Below are positions 32,238-44,749 of a DNA stretch of 64,000 nucleotides, piece after piece. Location of the stretch: positions 25,560-89,559 of the forward strand of contig JAHCAK010000014.1 of assembly GCA_019634955.1 (NCBI GenBank). The letters are read 5' to 3'. Position 1 is the stretch's first letter. Each line of letters begins with the position of its first letter. The notes under the pieces are model-generated. The model was not told the origin of the DNA, did not search any database, and worked only from the letters and a program-made list of their open reading frames with translations. The DNA comes from Burkholderiales bacterium. GTDB lineage: Bacteria > Pseudomonadota > Gammaproteobacteria > Burkholderiales > Usitatibacteraceae. Made by a program: the position numbers and the translations under genes.

Positions 32238-33461
32238 CTACTCGTAGCGCAAGGCTTCCACGGGCCGCAGGCCCGCCGCCCGCCGCGCGGGCCAGAACCC
32301 GAAGAAGATCCCCGTCGCCGCCGACACCGCGAAGGCGACGAGCATCACCGAGGCGGAGAAGGCCACCTCGATCTGCATCGCCTTGCCGACGGCGAAGGCG
32401 CCGGCCACGCCGAGGGCGATCCCGACGAGGCCGCCGACGATGCAGATCATGAGCGCCTCCAGCAGGAACTGCAGCAGCACGTCGCGCCGGCGGGCGCCGA
32501 TGGCCATGCGGATGCCGATCTCGCGCGTGCGCTCCGTGACGGACACCAGCATGATGTTCATGATGCCGATGCCGCCCACCACGAGCGAGATCGAGCCGAT
32601 GGCGCCCAGCATCAGCGACAGGATCCTCGCGGTGGCGGAGGCCGCTTCCGCCGCCTGCGTGAGGTTCCTCACCGTGAAGTCGTCGTCGGCGTCCGGCTGG
32701 ATGCGGTGGCGCTGCCGCAGCAGCAGCGTGATCTCGTGCTCGGCCGTGGCGGTCGCGGCCTGGCTCACCGCCTGCACGAACATGAAGCGCACGGTGCCCG
32801 GGAAACGGTTGCCGAAGAGCTTGCCCTGGGCCGTGGTGATGGGCACCAGCACCGAGTCGTCCTGGTCGCGGCCGTCCAGGCTCTGGCCCTTCTTCTTCAG
32901 CACGCCGATCACCTGGAACGGCTGGCCGCGGATGCGGATGGTCTTGCCGACGGGATCCTCGGTGTCGAAGAGCTTCTCGACCACGGTGGCGCCCAGCAGG
33001 GCCACGCGCGTGGAGCTGCGCACGTCGGTCTCGCTGATGGGGTCGCCCGCCTCCACCGGCCAGTCGCGCACAGACAGGTACTCGGGTGTCACGCCGAGCA
33101 CCTGCGTGCCCCAGTTGTTCACGCCGTAGGCGAGCTGCGCGCCGCCGGGGAAGGTCGGCGCGACGGCCTGCACTGCGGGAAGCCTCGCGATTGCCTCGGC
33201 GTCTCCCGTGGTGAGCGTGGGCGCGTTGCCGGATCCCATGCGCAGCGTTCCCGCGCTGGTGCTGCCCGAGAGGATCACGAGGAGGTTGCTGCCCATCGAG
33301 CCCACGGCGCGGTTCACCTGGTTCTGCGCGCCCGTGCCGACCGCGAGCATCAGGACCACGGCTGCCACGCCGATCACCATGCCCAGCATCGTGAGGCCGG
33401 TGCGCAGCTTGTTGGCGCCCAGCGACCGGCCGGCCTCGCGCACGACGGCGAGCGGGTTCAT
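32238..33461 (-). CDS. MacB-like ABC transporter permease
   Basis: This 407-residue permease belongs to the FtsX/MacB type. One membrane helix near 20-42 is followed by a large periplasmic MacB core domain, then three helices in the last 140 residues. ERTREIGIRMAIGARRRDVL forms the conserved cytoplasmic loop. It works with the ATPase encoded just upstream, overlapping by ATGA, and the membrane-fusion protein. In E. coli MacB these two parts are one protein; here they are separate. No outer-membrane factor gene is nearby. Confidence 0.9.
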   Translation of the reverse strand: MNPLAVVREAGRSLGANKLRTGLTMLGMVIGVAAVVLMLAVGTGAQNQVNRAVGSMGSNLLVILSGSTSAGTLRMGSGNAPTLTTGDAEAIARLPAVQAVAPTFPGGAQLAYGVNNWGTQVLGVTPEYLSVRDWPVEAGDPISETDVRSSTRVALLGATVVEKLFDTEDPVGKTIRIRGQPFQVIGVLKKKGQSLDGRDQDDSVLVPITTAQGKLFGNRFPGTVRFMFVQAVSQAATATAEHEITLLLRQRHRIQPDADDDFTVRNLTQAAEAASATARILSLMLGAIGSISLVVGGIGIMNIMLVSVTERTREIGIRMAIGARRRDVLLQFLLEALMICIVGGLVGIALGVAGAFAVGKAMQIEVAFSASVMLVAFAVSAATGIFFGFWPARRAAGLRPVEALRYE

Positions 33462-34192
33462 GGCGCCACCTTCTCGCGCGCCGCGGGCTGCGGCTCGCGG
33501 GTCACGGGGCCGTCGTGGACGACGCGGCCGTCCTTGAAGCGGATGAGGCGCCGTGCGTACTGCGCGATGTCGTTCTCGTGGGTCACGAGCAGGATCGTCA
33601 CCCCCGTCTCGCGGTTGAGCGAGGTGAGGAAGTCCATGATCTCGTTGCTCGTCTGCGTGTCCAGGTTGCCGGTGGGCTCGTCGGCGAGGATGAGCTGCGG
33701 GTGGTTGGCGAGCGCCCGGGCGATGGCCACGCGCTGCTGCTGCCCGCCGGAGAGGCGCGCGGGAAGGGCGTCCCCATAGGCCCCGAGCCCGACCTTCGCC
33801 AGCAGCTCCTGCGCGCGGCGGCGCCTTTCGGCGCCGCCCGTTCCGGAGTACACCATCGGCAGCGCGACGTTCTCGGCCGCGCTGATGCGCTTGAGGAGGT
33901 TGAACCCCTGGAACACGAAGCCGAAGACGCGGTTGCGCACGTGCGCCAGCTCGTCGGTCGAGAGCCCCGCGACGTCCTTTCCGTTCAGCCGGTAGGCGCC
34001 CGCCGTGGGCGTGTCGAGCAGGCCGACGATGTTCATGAAGGTGGACTTGCCCGAGCCCGAGGGCCCCATCACCGCCACGAACTCGCCCTGGCCGATCGCG
34101 AGCGTGACGCCCTGCAGGGCCGGGGGCGTGCCGGGCGCCGCGGCCTCGTACTGCTTGCCGAGTCCTTCCACCTCGATGAAGCGCCCGGCCAT
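33458..34192 (-). CDS. MacB/LolD-type ABC transporter ATP-binding protein
   Basis: This 244-residue ATPase has Walker A GPSGSGKST, signature LSGGQQQRVAIARAL and Walker B LILADEPTGNLD, the last being typical of the MacB/LolD/FtsE group. It starts with ATG at 34192, six bases after the fusion-protein stop, and shares ATGA with the permease. It supplies energy for mechanotransmission-type export of a peptide, toxin or lipid-like substrate. Confidence 0.92.
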   Translation of the reverse strand: MAGRFIEVEGLGKQYEAAAPGTPPALQGVTLAIGQGEFVAVMGPSGSGKSTFMNIVGLLDTPTAGAYRLNGKDVAGLSTDELAHVRNRVFGFVFQGFNLLKRISAAENVALPMVYSGTGGAERRRRAQELLAKVGLGAYGDALPARLSGGQQQRVAIARALANHPQLILADEPTGNLDTQTSNEIMDFLTSLNRETGVTILLVTHENDIAQYARRLIRFKDGRVVHDGPVTREPQPAAREKVAP

Positions 34193-34197
34193 GGCGG

Positions 34198-35379
34198 CTA
34201 GAACATGCGCAGCCGGACCTGGGACTGCGGGCCGCCCTGGCCGGCGAGGTCGCGCGTCACGAGGCGGTCGCCTTCCTTCACGTCGCCGCCCGTGACCTCC
34301 GTCCACGAGGCGTCGGATACGCCCACCTGGATGGGCACGGCCGCGAGCTTGCCGTCGACGAGCTTGTACACCCGCTGGCCGGCGTCGCGGCGCCCGGCGC
34401 CCGCGCCGCCGCCTTTCGCCGCCGCATTCGCGCCGGCCTGCCCCGCCTCGGCCGGCGGCCGGAAGCGCAGCGCCGCATTGGGCACGCGCAGCACGCCGTC
34501 GCGGCGATTGGCGGTCACCTGCACGAAGGCGGTCATGCCCGGCTTGAGCCGGCCGTCGGGATTGTCGGCCGAGACGATGACCGTGTAGCTCACGACGTTC
34601 GACTGGATCGTGGGGTTGAGGCGCACCTGCCTCACCTCCCCGTGGAAGAACTGCCCCGGGAACGCGTCCACGCGGAAGCGCGCCTGCAGGCCCTCGCGGA
34701 TCCCGCCGATGTCGGCTTCCGCGATGCTCGTCTCGATCTGCATCCGCGACAGGTCGCGCGCGATCTGGAAGAGCGTGGGCGTGTTGAAGCTCGCGGCGAC
34801 CGTCTGGCCCAGCTCGACATTGCGCGCGACCACCACGCCCGAGATGGGCGAGCGGATGATCGTGTAGCGCAGGTTCGTCCTGTCGCGGGCCACCTGGGCG
34901 CGCACCAGTTCGACCTGGGCCTGCGCGGCGTCCAGCTCCTTCACGGCCGTGTCGAGCTCGGCCTGGGAGATGAAGCCCTTGCCCACGAGCGAGCGCGTGC
35001 GGGCCTCCTTCGTCTGCGCGAGGCGTAGCGCCGCCTGGGCGGCGTTGAGGTTGGCCTCGCTCTGCGCGAGCGCGGCGTTGAACAGCGCGGGGTCGAGCTC
35101 CGCGAGGAGCTGGCCTTCCTTCACCTCGCTGTTGAAGTCGGCGTGCAGGCGGACGATCGAGCCGGAGACCTGCGTGCCCACGTTGACGGAGGTCACGGGG
35201 TTCACTGTCCCGTTGGCCGAGACGACCTGAACGACGTCGCCGCGGTCGACGGCCTCGAGCCGCCAGCGCTCGGCAGGCGCGGCGCCGGGCTGGGAGCGCC
35301 ACCACGCGTAGCCGCCGGCGGTGGCGACGACGACCAGGAGGGGAACGAGAAGGCGGGGTCGCAGGAGGCGGCGAATCAT
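34198..35379 (-). CDS. MacA-like periplasmic membrane-fusion protein
   Basis: This 393-residue adaptor begins with an N-terminal membrane anchor (RLLVPLLVVVATAGGYAWW). The lipoyl-like half motifs (TQVSGSIVRLHADFNSEVKEG and later RSPISGVVVARNVELGQTV) frame an alpha-helical hairpin at about 90-165. Beta-barrel and membrane-proximal domains follow. A Gly/Ala-rich insertion near 325-345 is unusual. With the ATPase and permease it makes a MacAB-like tripartite pump, presumably using a TolC encoded elsewhere. Confidence 0.9.
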   Translation of the reverse strand: MIRRLLRPRLLVPLLVVVATAGGYAWWRSQPGAAPAERWRLEAVDRGDVVQVVSANGTVNPVTSVNVGTQVSGSIVRLHADFNSEVKEGQLLAELDPALFNAALAQSEANLNAAQAALRLAQTKEARTRSLVGKGFISQAELDTAVKELDAAQAQVELVRAQVARDRTNLRYTIIRSPISGVVVARNVELGQTVAASFNTPTLFQIARDLSRMQIETSIAEADIGGIREGLQARFRVDAFPGQFFHGEVRQVRLNPTIQSNVVSYTVIVSADNPDGRLKPGMTAFVQVTANRRDGVLRVPNAALRFRPPAEAGQAGANAAAKGGGAGAGRRDAGQRVYKLVDGKLAAVPIQVGVSDASWTEVTGGDVKEGDRLVTRDLAGQGGPQSQVRLRMF

Positions 35380-35468
35380 GGGGTCGACGAGAGTGGTGCA
35401 TCCTCATTTTAGAGGAGACCCCCGCCCCGTGGTGCCCGCCCCTTACCAATCGTTACATGTCGGCCGCC

Positions 35469-36308
35469 TCAGGGCGGCGGGCGCCAGGCGTTGGCGCGGA
35501 CCGCGAGGCCGTTTGACAGGTAGGCGAGGAAGAACTCGAGGTGCGTGATCTCGTCGGAGCCGGCCGGGAAGGGCGCGGCGCCCATGCGACCGAGGCACTC
35601 GCGGATGCGCACCTGCAGCGATGCGGGCCGCCCGTCGCGGAAGTGCGGCCACTGCACGGCCGCGCCGATGGGCGAGGGGATGGCGGCGTCCCCGTAGATC
35701 CGCCCGGAGTGGTTCACGTGGCAGGTGGCGCAGGCGAGGTTGCGCTGGCCCATGCGGGTGAAGTAGAGGCGCCGGCCTTCCTCGAAGCGGTCCCGGGCGG
35801 CGGCAGTCGTCGCGCGCACGGCCACCTTGCGCCCCTCCGCGAGCGAGCGCACGTAGGCGAGTACCGCCCCCATGGTCCCCGGATCGTCGGCCTCCATCAG
35901 CGGCTGGCCGTGCGTCTTCAGGCACTGGTTGATGGCCGTCTCCAGGCTCACCAGCCGCTTCACGCGCGGGTCGTACTGCGGGTACGCCGCCGCGATCCCG
36001 CGCCCGCCGTTCGGGAAGCAACCGGCGAGAGAGCGCCCGTTCGCGAACTTGCGCGTCCAGAGCCGCTTTCCCGCCTCGACGGCGTCGGCGGCGCCGGGCG
36101 CGGGGCGGTTGCGCGAGGCTTCCTCGGCGCGCGCGGGATCGAACGCCGCGGAGCCGGCGGCGAGATCTTGCGGCGAGGCGGCGGGGTGGCGCTCGCGCTC
36201 GCGGGCGAGCAGTTCGCTTCTCACCGCCTCGGGATCGGCGGCGGACGCAAAAGGCGCGGCGAGGGCGAGCAGCCAGGCGGCCGCGAGGCGGCGGTCAGGG
36301 CAGCGCAT
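35469..36308 (-). CDS. soxA: SoxA-like c-type cytochrome
   Basis: This 279-residue exported cytochrome has a signal peptide (LAAAWLLALAAPFASA). The second cytochrome domain carries the heme motif CATCH. The conserved distal cysteine of SoxA is probably in ECLGRMGAAPF, followed by THLEFFLAYLSNGL. In the first domain the heme motif is absent (CFPNGG), as in single-heme SoxA proteins, where the cysteine forms a disulfide. SoxXA joins thiosulfate to SoxYZ, but no soxY, soxZ or soxB is in the window. The start overlaps the soxX stop. Confidence 0.82.
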   Translation of the reverse strand: MRCPDRRLAAAWLLALAAPFASAADPEAVRSELLARERERHPAASPQDLAAGSAAFDPARAEEASRNRPAPGAADAVEAGKRLWTRKFANGRSLAGCFPNGGRGIAAAYPQYDPRVKRLVSLETAINQCLKTHGQPLMEADDPGTMGAVLAYVRSLAEGRKVAVRATTAAARDRFEEGRRLYFTRMGQRNLACATCHVNHSGRIYGDAAIPSPIGAAVQWPHFRDGRPASLQVRIRECLGRMGAAPFPAGSDEITHLEFFLAYLSNGLAVRANAWRPPP

Positions 36309-36639
36309 GAAGGTAGTCGATGATCCGCCCGATCTCGGCCGGCTCGAGGATGCGATGCCGGCCGAAGGGCGGCATGACGGTGTCGGGATTGGTCCGCATG
36401 GGGTCGTCCAGCAGGTCGCGAAGCCGCGCGCGGTCCCACCCCGCGAGGCGCGCCGCGTCGAGGCGCGGGCCCACGTTCGCGCGCACGGCGGGGCCGGCGC
36501 CCTCGGGAACCTGGTGGCAGGCGATGCAGTTTCCCTTGGCGGGGTCGGTGAAGAGCGCGAGGCCGTTCGCGGCCTGGCCCGAGGCGGCCGCCGCGGCAAG
36601 TGCCGCGGTGGCGGCGAGGAACGGGAAGGCGCGCCGCAT
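36295..36639 (-). CDS. soxX: SoxX-like c-type cytochrome
   Basis: This 114-residue periplasmic cytochrome has a signal peptide ([19 protein letters not shown]). The heme site is CIACH and the axial-methionine region is [12 protein letters not shown], the hallmark of Sox[13 protein letters not shown] and the closing [14 protein letters not shown] also fit. It is encoded between the protease gene, with which it shares TGATG, and soxA, with which it overlaps by 14 bp. Confidence 0.84.
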   Translation of the reverse strand: MRRAFPFLAATAALAAAAASGQAANGLALFTDPAKGNCIACHQVPEGAGPAVRANVGPRLDAARLAGWDRARLRDLLDDPMRTNPDTVMPPFGRHRILEPAEIGRIIDYLHALP

Positions 36640-38099
36640 CAGGAGAGCTTCAGCGCCTTCTCGGCGTCGCGTTCGATCGCGAGCTGCGAGCGCAATTCGC
36701 GCAGGCGGGCCTCGGCGATGGACTGCTCGTAGTAGTCGGCGTCGCGGATCTTGGTGGCGAGCTCGAGCTGGTCGACCGCCGCCGCGAGGTTGCCGCGCCG
36801 GTAGTAGGCCTCGGCCTGCGCGCGGTGCTGCGCCAGCCGCTTGCCGGTGGCGGCGAAGGCGCGCGAAAGCAGCTCGTGAAGGCGTGCGTCCTCGGGGGTG
36901 GCGCGGGCCTTCTCCTCCAGCAGCGCGATCGCCTCGGCGTTCCGTCCGGCGTCGAGCAGCAGCTGCGCGAGGCCGTGGACGAGCCCGCGGTGGCGCGGAT
37001 GGGCCTTCAGCGCCTCGCGGCAGGTGGCGATCGCGGCGTCCGGGCGACCCTGGTCCGCCTGCAGCTGCGCGGCCAGCCACTCGAACGCGGGGTGCCCCTC
37101 GCCGCCGCGGATGGTCGCGAGCTCCTTCTCGGCGTCGGCGAAGTCGCGCGTGCGGCGAAGCGCGAGCGCGAGCCCGTAGACGTCCTCGCGCGGCCGCACG
37201 ACGGTGCGGTCGGCGAGTTGCGCGCGGAACCACGCCACCTGGTCGTTGGCGCTTCCCGAGGCGGCGCGCAGCTTCGCCCGCGCCAGGCGGTACTCGAAGC
37301 TGTCGGGAACGAGGCGCGGGGCCATCGCCTCCACGCGCCCCTGCATGTCCGCGATGCGCTCGACCGTCAGCGGGTGGGTGCGAAGGTACGACGGGGCGCT
37401 CTTGAACTCGTTGAGGCGGTTGGCGCGCTGCATGCGCTCGAAGAAGCTCACCATGCCGCGCGGGTCGTAGCCGGCGCGCTCGAGCAGGGTGAGGCCGACG
37501 CGGTCGCTCTCGCGCTCGTGCTCGCGGGTGTAGTCGAGCTGGCCCTGCATCATGATGGCGCTGGCGCCCACCATGGCCGCCTCGGTGACCTGGCTGCTCT
37601 GCGAGCTGCTGCCGCGCGAGGCGAGGATCGCGAGCGCCAGCGCGGCGAGCGAGGCGAGCTGGTACTTCCCCTGCCCCTGGTAGAGGCGCGACTGGTGACG
37701 CTGCAGGATGTGCGCGATCTCGTGTGCCATCACGCCGGCGAGCTCCGACTCGTTGCGGGTGAGCAGGATGAGGCCCGTGTGCATCCCGATGTGCCCGCCG
37801 ATGAGCGCGAAGGCGTTCACGGCGTCGTCCTGCACGACGAAGAACTCGATGGGCCGGCGCGGGGGATCGGCGGCGCCGAGCAGGCGGTTGCCCAGGGACT
37901 TCACGTAATCGGCGATGTCCGGGTCGTCCACGAAGGCCGGATCGATGCGCACCTCCCGCATCACGCGGTTGCCGATGGTGCGCTCCTGCTTGTCGGACAG
38001 CACCGCGTCGGAGGCGTCGCCCAGGTCGGGCAGGCCCTGCGCCTGCGCGGGCAGCAGCGCGGCACAGACGGCCAGGGCGACGAGGCGGCGGATCAGCAT
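36639..38099 (-). CDS. M48 family metalloprotease with TPR domain (BepA/YfgC-like)
   Basis: This 486-residue periplasmic protein starts with a signal peptide ([20 protein letters not shown]). The zinc-protease motif is [14 protein letters not shown] (near 124), with the third ligand in ERESDRVGL, and TPR repeats run from about 300 to 470. BepA-type proteins check outer-membrane protein assembly, notably LptD. It leads a three-gene overlapping run into soxX and soxA. The upstream frame extends to 38462, but only the ATG at 38099 gives a signal peptide. Confidence 0.9.
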   Translation of the reverse strand: MLIRRLVALAVCAALLPAQAQGLPDLGDASDAVLSDKQERTIGNRVMREVRIDPAFVDDPDIADYVKSLGNRLLGAADPPRRPIEFFVVQDDAVNAFALIGGHIGMHTGLILLTRNESELAGVMAHEIAHILQRHQSRLYQGQGKYQLASLAALALAILASRGSSSQSSQVTEAAMVGASAIMMQGQLDYTREHERESDRVGLTLLERAGYDPRGMVSFFERMQRANRLNEFKSAPSYLRTHPLTVERIADMQGRVEAMAPRLVPDSFEYRLARAKLRAASGSANDQVAWFRAQLADRTVVRPREDVYGLALALRRTRDFADAEKELATIRGGEGHPAFEWLAAQLQADQGRPDAAIATCREALKAHPRHRGLVHGLAQLLLDAGRNAEAIALLEEKARATPEDARLHELLSRAFAATGKRLAQHRAQAEAYYRRGNLAAAVDQLELATKIRDADYYEQSIAEARLRELRSQLAIERDAEKALKLS

Positions 38100-38198
38100 G
38101 CGCGGCAAGTGGATGGCCCGGAGCGGGGGCGCGTGAAATCGTGGATACTTGGGACACGCGGCGGCGCCAATGGTTCGCCGCGCCGGAGCCCCCTGATT

Positions 38199-38678
38199 AT
38201 GAACGAAAAGCTCACCCATTTCGACGCGGGCGGCCAGGCCTGGATGGTCGACGTCGGCGGCAAGGACGAGACGGCCCGCCGGGCCGTCGCCGCAGGCGCC
38301 ATCCGCATGAAGCCGGAGACGCTCGCGATCGTTCGCGCCGGCACCGCGAGGAAGGGCGACGTCCTCGGGATCGCGCGCATCGCCGCCATCCAGGCGGCGA
38401 AGCGCACCTGGGAGTTGATCCCGCTCTGCCACCCCATCGCGCTCACGGCGCTGGAGGTCCACTTCGAGGTCGACGAGGCGGGCTCGAAGGTCGAGTGCCG
38501 CGCCGTCGCCGAGTGCCGCGGCCGCACCGGCGTCGAGATGGAGGCGCTCACGGCCGTGAGCGCGGGGCTCCTCACCATCTACGACATGTGCAAGGCCGTC
38601 GACCGCGGCATGACGATGGGCGACATCCGCCTCCTCGAGAAGGAGGGCGGGAAGTCGGGGCGCTTCGTGGCGCCCTGA
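38199..38678 (+). CDS. moaC: Cyclic pyranopterin monophosphate synthase MoaC
   Basis: This 159-residue enzyme performs the second half of the conversion of GTP to cyclic pyranopterin monophosphate in molybdenum cofactor synthesis, together with Moa[16 protein letters not shown] and [20 protein letters not shown] with MCKAVDRGM are the standard conserved blocks. The start [19 protein letters not shown] matches the family. It ends 7 bp from the convergent dehydrogenase gene. No other moa gene is nearby. Confidence 0.95.
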   Translation: MNEKLTHFDAGGQAWMVDVGGKDETARRAVAAGAIRMKPETLAIVRAGTARKGDVLGIARIAAIQAAKRTWELIPLCHPIALTALEVHFEVDEAGSKVECRAVAECRGRTGVEMEALTAVSAGLLTIYDMCKAVDRGMTMGDIRLLEKEGGKSGRFVAP

Positions 38679-38685
38679 GCGCCGC

Positions 38686-39507
38686 TCAATCGACGAAGAG
38701 GTCCTTGAACGGCGCGACGCCGGGCTTCACCGCGTAGCGGGAGAAGTCCGTCGCGCCCGCGGCGCGGAGCACCTCCTCGTCGAGGAAGAAATTCCCCGTC
38801 GTCTCCCGGCTGGGGCTCGCGAGTATCGCGTGGGCGGCCTCTGCCATGATCGCGGGGTGGCGGCTCGCGGCGAGGATCTCCGGGGGGAAATTGAACTCCA
38901 CCGCCGCCGTGGCGATGGTGGTCGCCGGCCAGAGGGAGTTCACGGCGATGCCGTTCGCGCGCAGCTCCTCGGCCATGCCCAGCGTGCACTGGCTCATGCC
39001 GTACTTGGAGATCGTGTAGGCCACGTGCCCCGCGAACCACTTCGCCTTCATCGAGAGCGGCGGCGAGAGGTTGAGGATGTGCGGGTTGGGCGAGCGGCGC
39101 AGGTGGGGGATGCACGCCTGCGAGCAGAGGAAGGTCGCGCGCACGTTCACGCCCATCATGAGGTCGAAGCGCCTCGCCGGCGTCGCGGCCGTGGGCGTGA
39201 GGCTGATGGCGCTCGCGTTGTTCACGAGGATGTCCAGCCCGCCGAAGGCCGCGACGGTGCGGGCGACGGCGGCGGCGATGGCGCCTTCGTCGCGCACGTC
39301 GAGGGCGATGGCGAGGGCGCGGCCGCCCGCGGCCTCGACCTCGGCGGCGACCGTGTGGATCGTGCCCGCGAGTTTCGGGTGCGGATCGACCGTCTTGGCG
39401 GCGATCGCGACGCTCGCCCCGTCGCGCGCGGCGCGCAGCGCGATCTCGCGGCCGATGCCGCGCGAGGCGCCGGTGATGAAAAGGGTCCTGCCGGCCAGCG
39501 TCGCCAT
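38686..39507 (-). CDS. Short-chain dehydrogenase/reductase (HSDL2-like)
   Basis: This 273-residue SDR has TGASRGIGR (cofactor loop, about 12-20), NNASAISL and the catalytic pair in YTISK. The spacing and segments such as KTVDPHPKLAGTIHT resemble the HSDL2 subgroup, linked in eukaryotes to peroxisomal lipid metabolism. It lies 3 bp from an enoyl-CoA hydratase gene on the same strand, which supports a role in fatty or branched acyl catabolism. The substrate is unknown. Confidence 0.87.
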   Translation of the reverse strand: MATLAGRTLFITGASRGIGREIALRAARDGASVAIAAKTVDPHPKLAGTIHTVAAEVEAAGGRALAIALDVRDEGAIAAAVARTVAAFGGLDILVNNASAISLTPTAATPARRFDLMMGVNVRATFLCSQACIPHLRRSPNPHILNLSPPLSMKAKWFAGHVAYTISKYGMSQCTLGMAEELRANGIAVNSLWPATTIATAAVEFNFPPEILAASRHPAIMAEAAHAILASPSRETTGNFFLDEEVLRAAGATDFSRYAVKPGVAPFKDLFVD

Positions 39508-39510
39508 GGG

Positions 39511-40296
39511 CTATCTCCCGGTGAATGCAGGCGGGCGCTTCTGGACGAAGGCACCCGTGCCCTCGGCGAAGTCGCCGGTAGGAATGCAGCGGCCGAACGC
39601 GGCGAGCTCGGCGTCGAGCTGGGCGGCCATCGGTCGCTCCCAGGTCTCGTTGAGGAGCGCCTTGGTGCGCGCGTAGGCGAAGGTCGGGCCCGACGCGAGG
39701 CGGGCGAGCAGCGCCTGCGCGCGCGCGTCGAGATCCCCCGCCTCGACCACCCAGTTGACGAGGCCGAGAGACAGGGCGGCGCCGGCATCCAGCCGCTCGC
39801 CGAGGAAGGCGAGCTCCAGCGCCTTGCGCATCCCCACGATGCGCGGGAGCGTGAACGAGGAGCCGCCGTCGGGCGAGGTGCCGATGTTGGCGTAGGCGAG
39901 GGAGAACTGCGCGTCGCGCGAGGCGATGGCGAGGTCGCAGGCGAGCATCACCGAGAGCCCTCCACCCGCGACCGCGCCCTGCACGCACGCGAGCACGGGC
40001 TTGGGCATCGTGCGCAGCCGCGCGATCGAGGCGTGGAACCCACGGCCCATCGCCTCGAAGCGCGGGCCCAGGGTGTCGAGGTGGGCGTGGAAGTACGCGA
40101 CGTCGCCGCCGGCCATGAAGGCGCGTCCCGCGCCCCGCAGGAGGACGGCGCGGATCGCCTCGTCCTCCGCGACCTCGCGCGTCACGCGGTCGAGGTCGCG
40201 CATGAGCGCCTCGTCCAGCGCGTTCAGCTTGTCGGGGCGGTTGAGGGTGACGATGGCCGCCGCGCCGCGGCGCTCGAGCAGGACGGTGTCTGTCAT
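39511..40296 (-). CDS. Enoyl-CoA hydratase/isomerase family protein
   Basis: This 261-residue crotonase-fold protein has the oxyanion-hole segments GAGRAFMAGGD and VQGAVAGGGLSVMLACDLAIAS, and IGTSPDGGSSFTLPRIVG where the usual catalytic glutamates sit. Asp replaces one Glu position, so the exact reaction is unsure. Its start overlaps the MFS transporter stop by ATGA and it is followed by the SDR gene. It is probably part of a small acyl-CoA catabolic unit. Confidence 0.87.
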   Translation of the reverse strand: MTDTVLLERRGAAAIVTLNRPDKLNALDEALMRDLDRVTREVAEDEAIRAVLLRGAGRAFMAGGDVAYFHAHLDTLGPRFEAMGRGFHASIARLRTMPKPVLACVQGAVAGGGLSVMLACDLAIASRDAQFSLAYANIGTSPDGGSSFTLPRIVGMRKALELAFLGERLDAGAALSLGLVNWVVEAGDLDARAQALLARLASGPTFAYARTKALLNETWERPMAAQLDAELAAFGRCIPTGDFAEGTGAFVQKRPPAFTGR

Positions 40297-41564
40297 TGGG
40301 GCGGCTCTCCTGTCGGTGGGATGATGCCACGCCGGATGTAGGCGGGGCGCAGTTGCTCGCGGAAGGTGTCGAGCCTCGCGGCGAAGGCGATGCCGGCGAT
40401 GGTGCAGGCGACGCCGCCGGCGAGGAAGGTGAGCGGTGCGCCGATGCGCTCGGCGATCGCCCCGGCCGCGAGGTGGCCGATGGGCAGCGACCCGATGAAG
40501 AACATCGTGTAGTAGCTCATCACGCGGCCGCGCTTGTCCTCGTCGACCACGCTCTGCACGATCGTGTTGCAGGAGGCCGCCGTCATGAACATCCCGAACC
40601 CCGAGAGCGCCATGAGCGCGGCCGAGAGGGGGACGGACCGCGAGAAGCAGAAGCCGATCGCGCCCAGCCCGGCGAGGATGGAGGACATCGCGATCCACTT
40701 GGCGAGCCCGCGCACCGAGGGGCGGCGGGCGAGCCCCACGGCGGCGACCACCGCGCCGAGGCCCACGGCGCCGATGAACGTGCCGACGAGCCACGCGCCC
40801 TCGCCGAAGGTCTTCACCGCGATGGCGGGCATCAGCGTCGAGTAGGGGCCGATGGTGATGCTGAGCGTCGCCAGCAGCAGCAGCATGCGCCGGATGGGCA
40901 CGAAGCCCATCGCGTAGCGCCAGCCGTCGGCGAGGTCCGCGAGCGGGTGCGAGGGCGCGCGGGGCGGGGAGGGGCGCACGGGTCGCGCGACCCGCAGCGC
41001 CGCGAGCACGGCCAGGTAGCTCGCGGCGTTGAGCGCGAAGCAGGCGGTCTCGCCCCACGCGGCGACGACGAGGCCCCCGATCGACGGCCCGACCAGGCGC
41101 GCGCCGTTCATGAGCACCGAGTTGAGCGCGATGGCGTTGGGAAGGTCGTCGCGGTCGTCCAGCAGCTGCACGAAGAACGCCTGGCGCGTGGGCGTCTCGA
41201 AGGAGTTGGCCACGCCCGCGAAAAGGGCGAGGGAGGCGAGCTGCCAAAGGGTGAGCGCGCCGAAGCCGGAGAGGATCGCGAGCACCACCGACTGCAGGAA
41301 GAGCAGGGCGAGGACCGTGACGAGGATGCGCCGGCGGTCCAGCCGGTCTCCCAGCACGCCCGCGAAGGGCGAGAGCACGAGGTAGGGCGCCGAGTTGAGG
41401 AAGCCCACCAGCCCCGTGAACCAGGTCGATCCCGAGAGCCGGTAGGCGAGCCACATGAGCGCCAGCGACTGCACCCAGGTGCCGATCATCGACACCGCCT
41501 GCCCGGCGTAGTACAGGCGGAAGTTGCGCGAGCGCAGCGCCCGGAGGCTGTGGGGGACGGCCAC
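40293..41564 (-). CDS. MFS transporter (EntS-like, MFS_3 type)
   Basis: This 423-residue protein has twelve predicted membrane helices. The N-terminus HSLRALRSRNFRLYYAGQ and the loop GVLGDRLDRRRIL are typical of MFS_3 exporters related to EntS. It lies 16 bp downstream of the valS stop and overlaps the hydratase start. The substrate cannot be inferred, and export of a siderophore or drug is only the family tendency. Confidence 0.85.
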   Translation of the reverse strand: MAVPHSLRALRSRNFRLYYAGQAVSMIGTWVQSLALMWLAYRLSGSTWFTGLVGFLNSAPYLVLSPFAGVLGDRLDRRRILVTVLALLFLQSVVLAILSGFGALTLWQLASLALFAGVANSFETPTRQAFFVQLLDDRDDLPNAIALNSVLMNGARLVGPSIGGLVVAAWGETACFALNAASYLAVLAALRVARPVRPSPPRAPSHPLADLADGWRYAMGFVPIRRMLLLLATLSITIGPYSTLMPAIAVKTFGEGAWLVGTFIGAVGLGAVVAAVGLARRPSVRGLAKWIAMSSILAGLGAIGFCFSRSVPLSAALMALSGFGMFMTAASCNTIVQSVVDEDKRGRVMSYYTMFFIGSLPIGHLAAGAIAERIGAPLTFLAGGVACTIAGIAFAARLDTFREQLRPAYIRRGIIPPTGEPPQ

Positions 41565-41579
41565 GGGCGGGCGCGAGCC

Positions 41580-44339
<2,760 letters not shown>

Positions 44340-44351
44340 GTTCGGGTCGGG

Positions 44352-44744
44352 CTAGCGGTGCGGGCGGCGCGCGATCGCCTCGGCCACGGCGTCGCCGACG
44401 GCGTTGGCGATGTCCTGCCGGAGGTCTCCCAGCGTGGCCGCGACGGCGGCCTGGACCTCCGCCGTGACCTGCTGGGTGAGGCGGCGCTCGAGGTCCTGCG
44501 CGAGGCGTCCCTGGACGGCGCTCACCACCTCGGCGACCAGGTCGCGGGTGAAGGCCTCGCGCGAGGCGGAGGTGTCGGCGGGGAGCGGGCCGCCGTCCGG
44601 GGGAGGCGGCGTGGCCGGGGACGCACCGGGGGTGATGAGCTCTGTCAGGACGGGCACGTCGCCGGGGTCGGCGGTCATGCGCGGCGGGACGTGCCGGCGC
44701 AGGAGCGCGTCGGCCTTGCCCAGGATGTCGCGGTCGTCCGCCAT
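44352..44744 (-). CDS. Small conserved protein between holC and valS (DUF2486-like)
   Basis: This 130-residue protein has a charged N-terminus (MADDRDILGKADALLRRH), a Pro/Ala-rich middle and a helical C-terminal third, possibly a coiled coil, with repeated Leu/Val heptads. Similar small genes between holC and valS in related bacteria carry the DUF2486 label. I assign it by position and character, not by a firm motif. The function is unknown. It begins 5 bp after the holC stop. Confidence 0.7.
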   Translation of the reverse strand: MADDRDILGKADALLRRHVPPRMTADPGDVPVLTELITPGASPATPPPPDGGPLPADTSASREAFTRDLVAEVVSAVQGRLAQDLERRLTQQVTAEVQAAVAATLGDLRQDIANAVGDAVAEAIARRPHR

Positions 44745-44749
44745 GGCGC

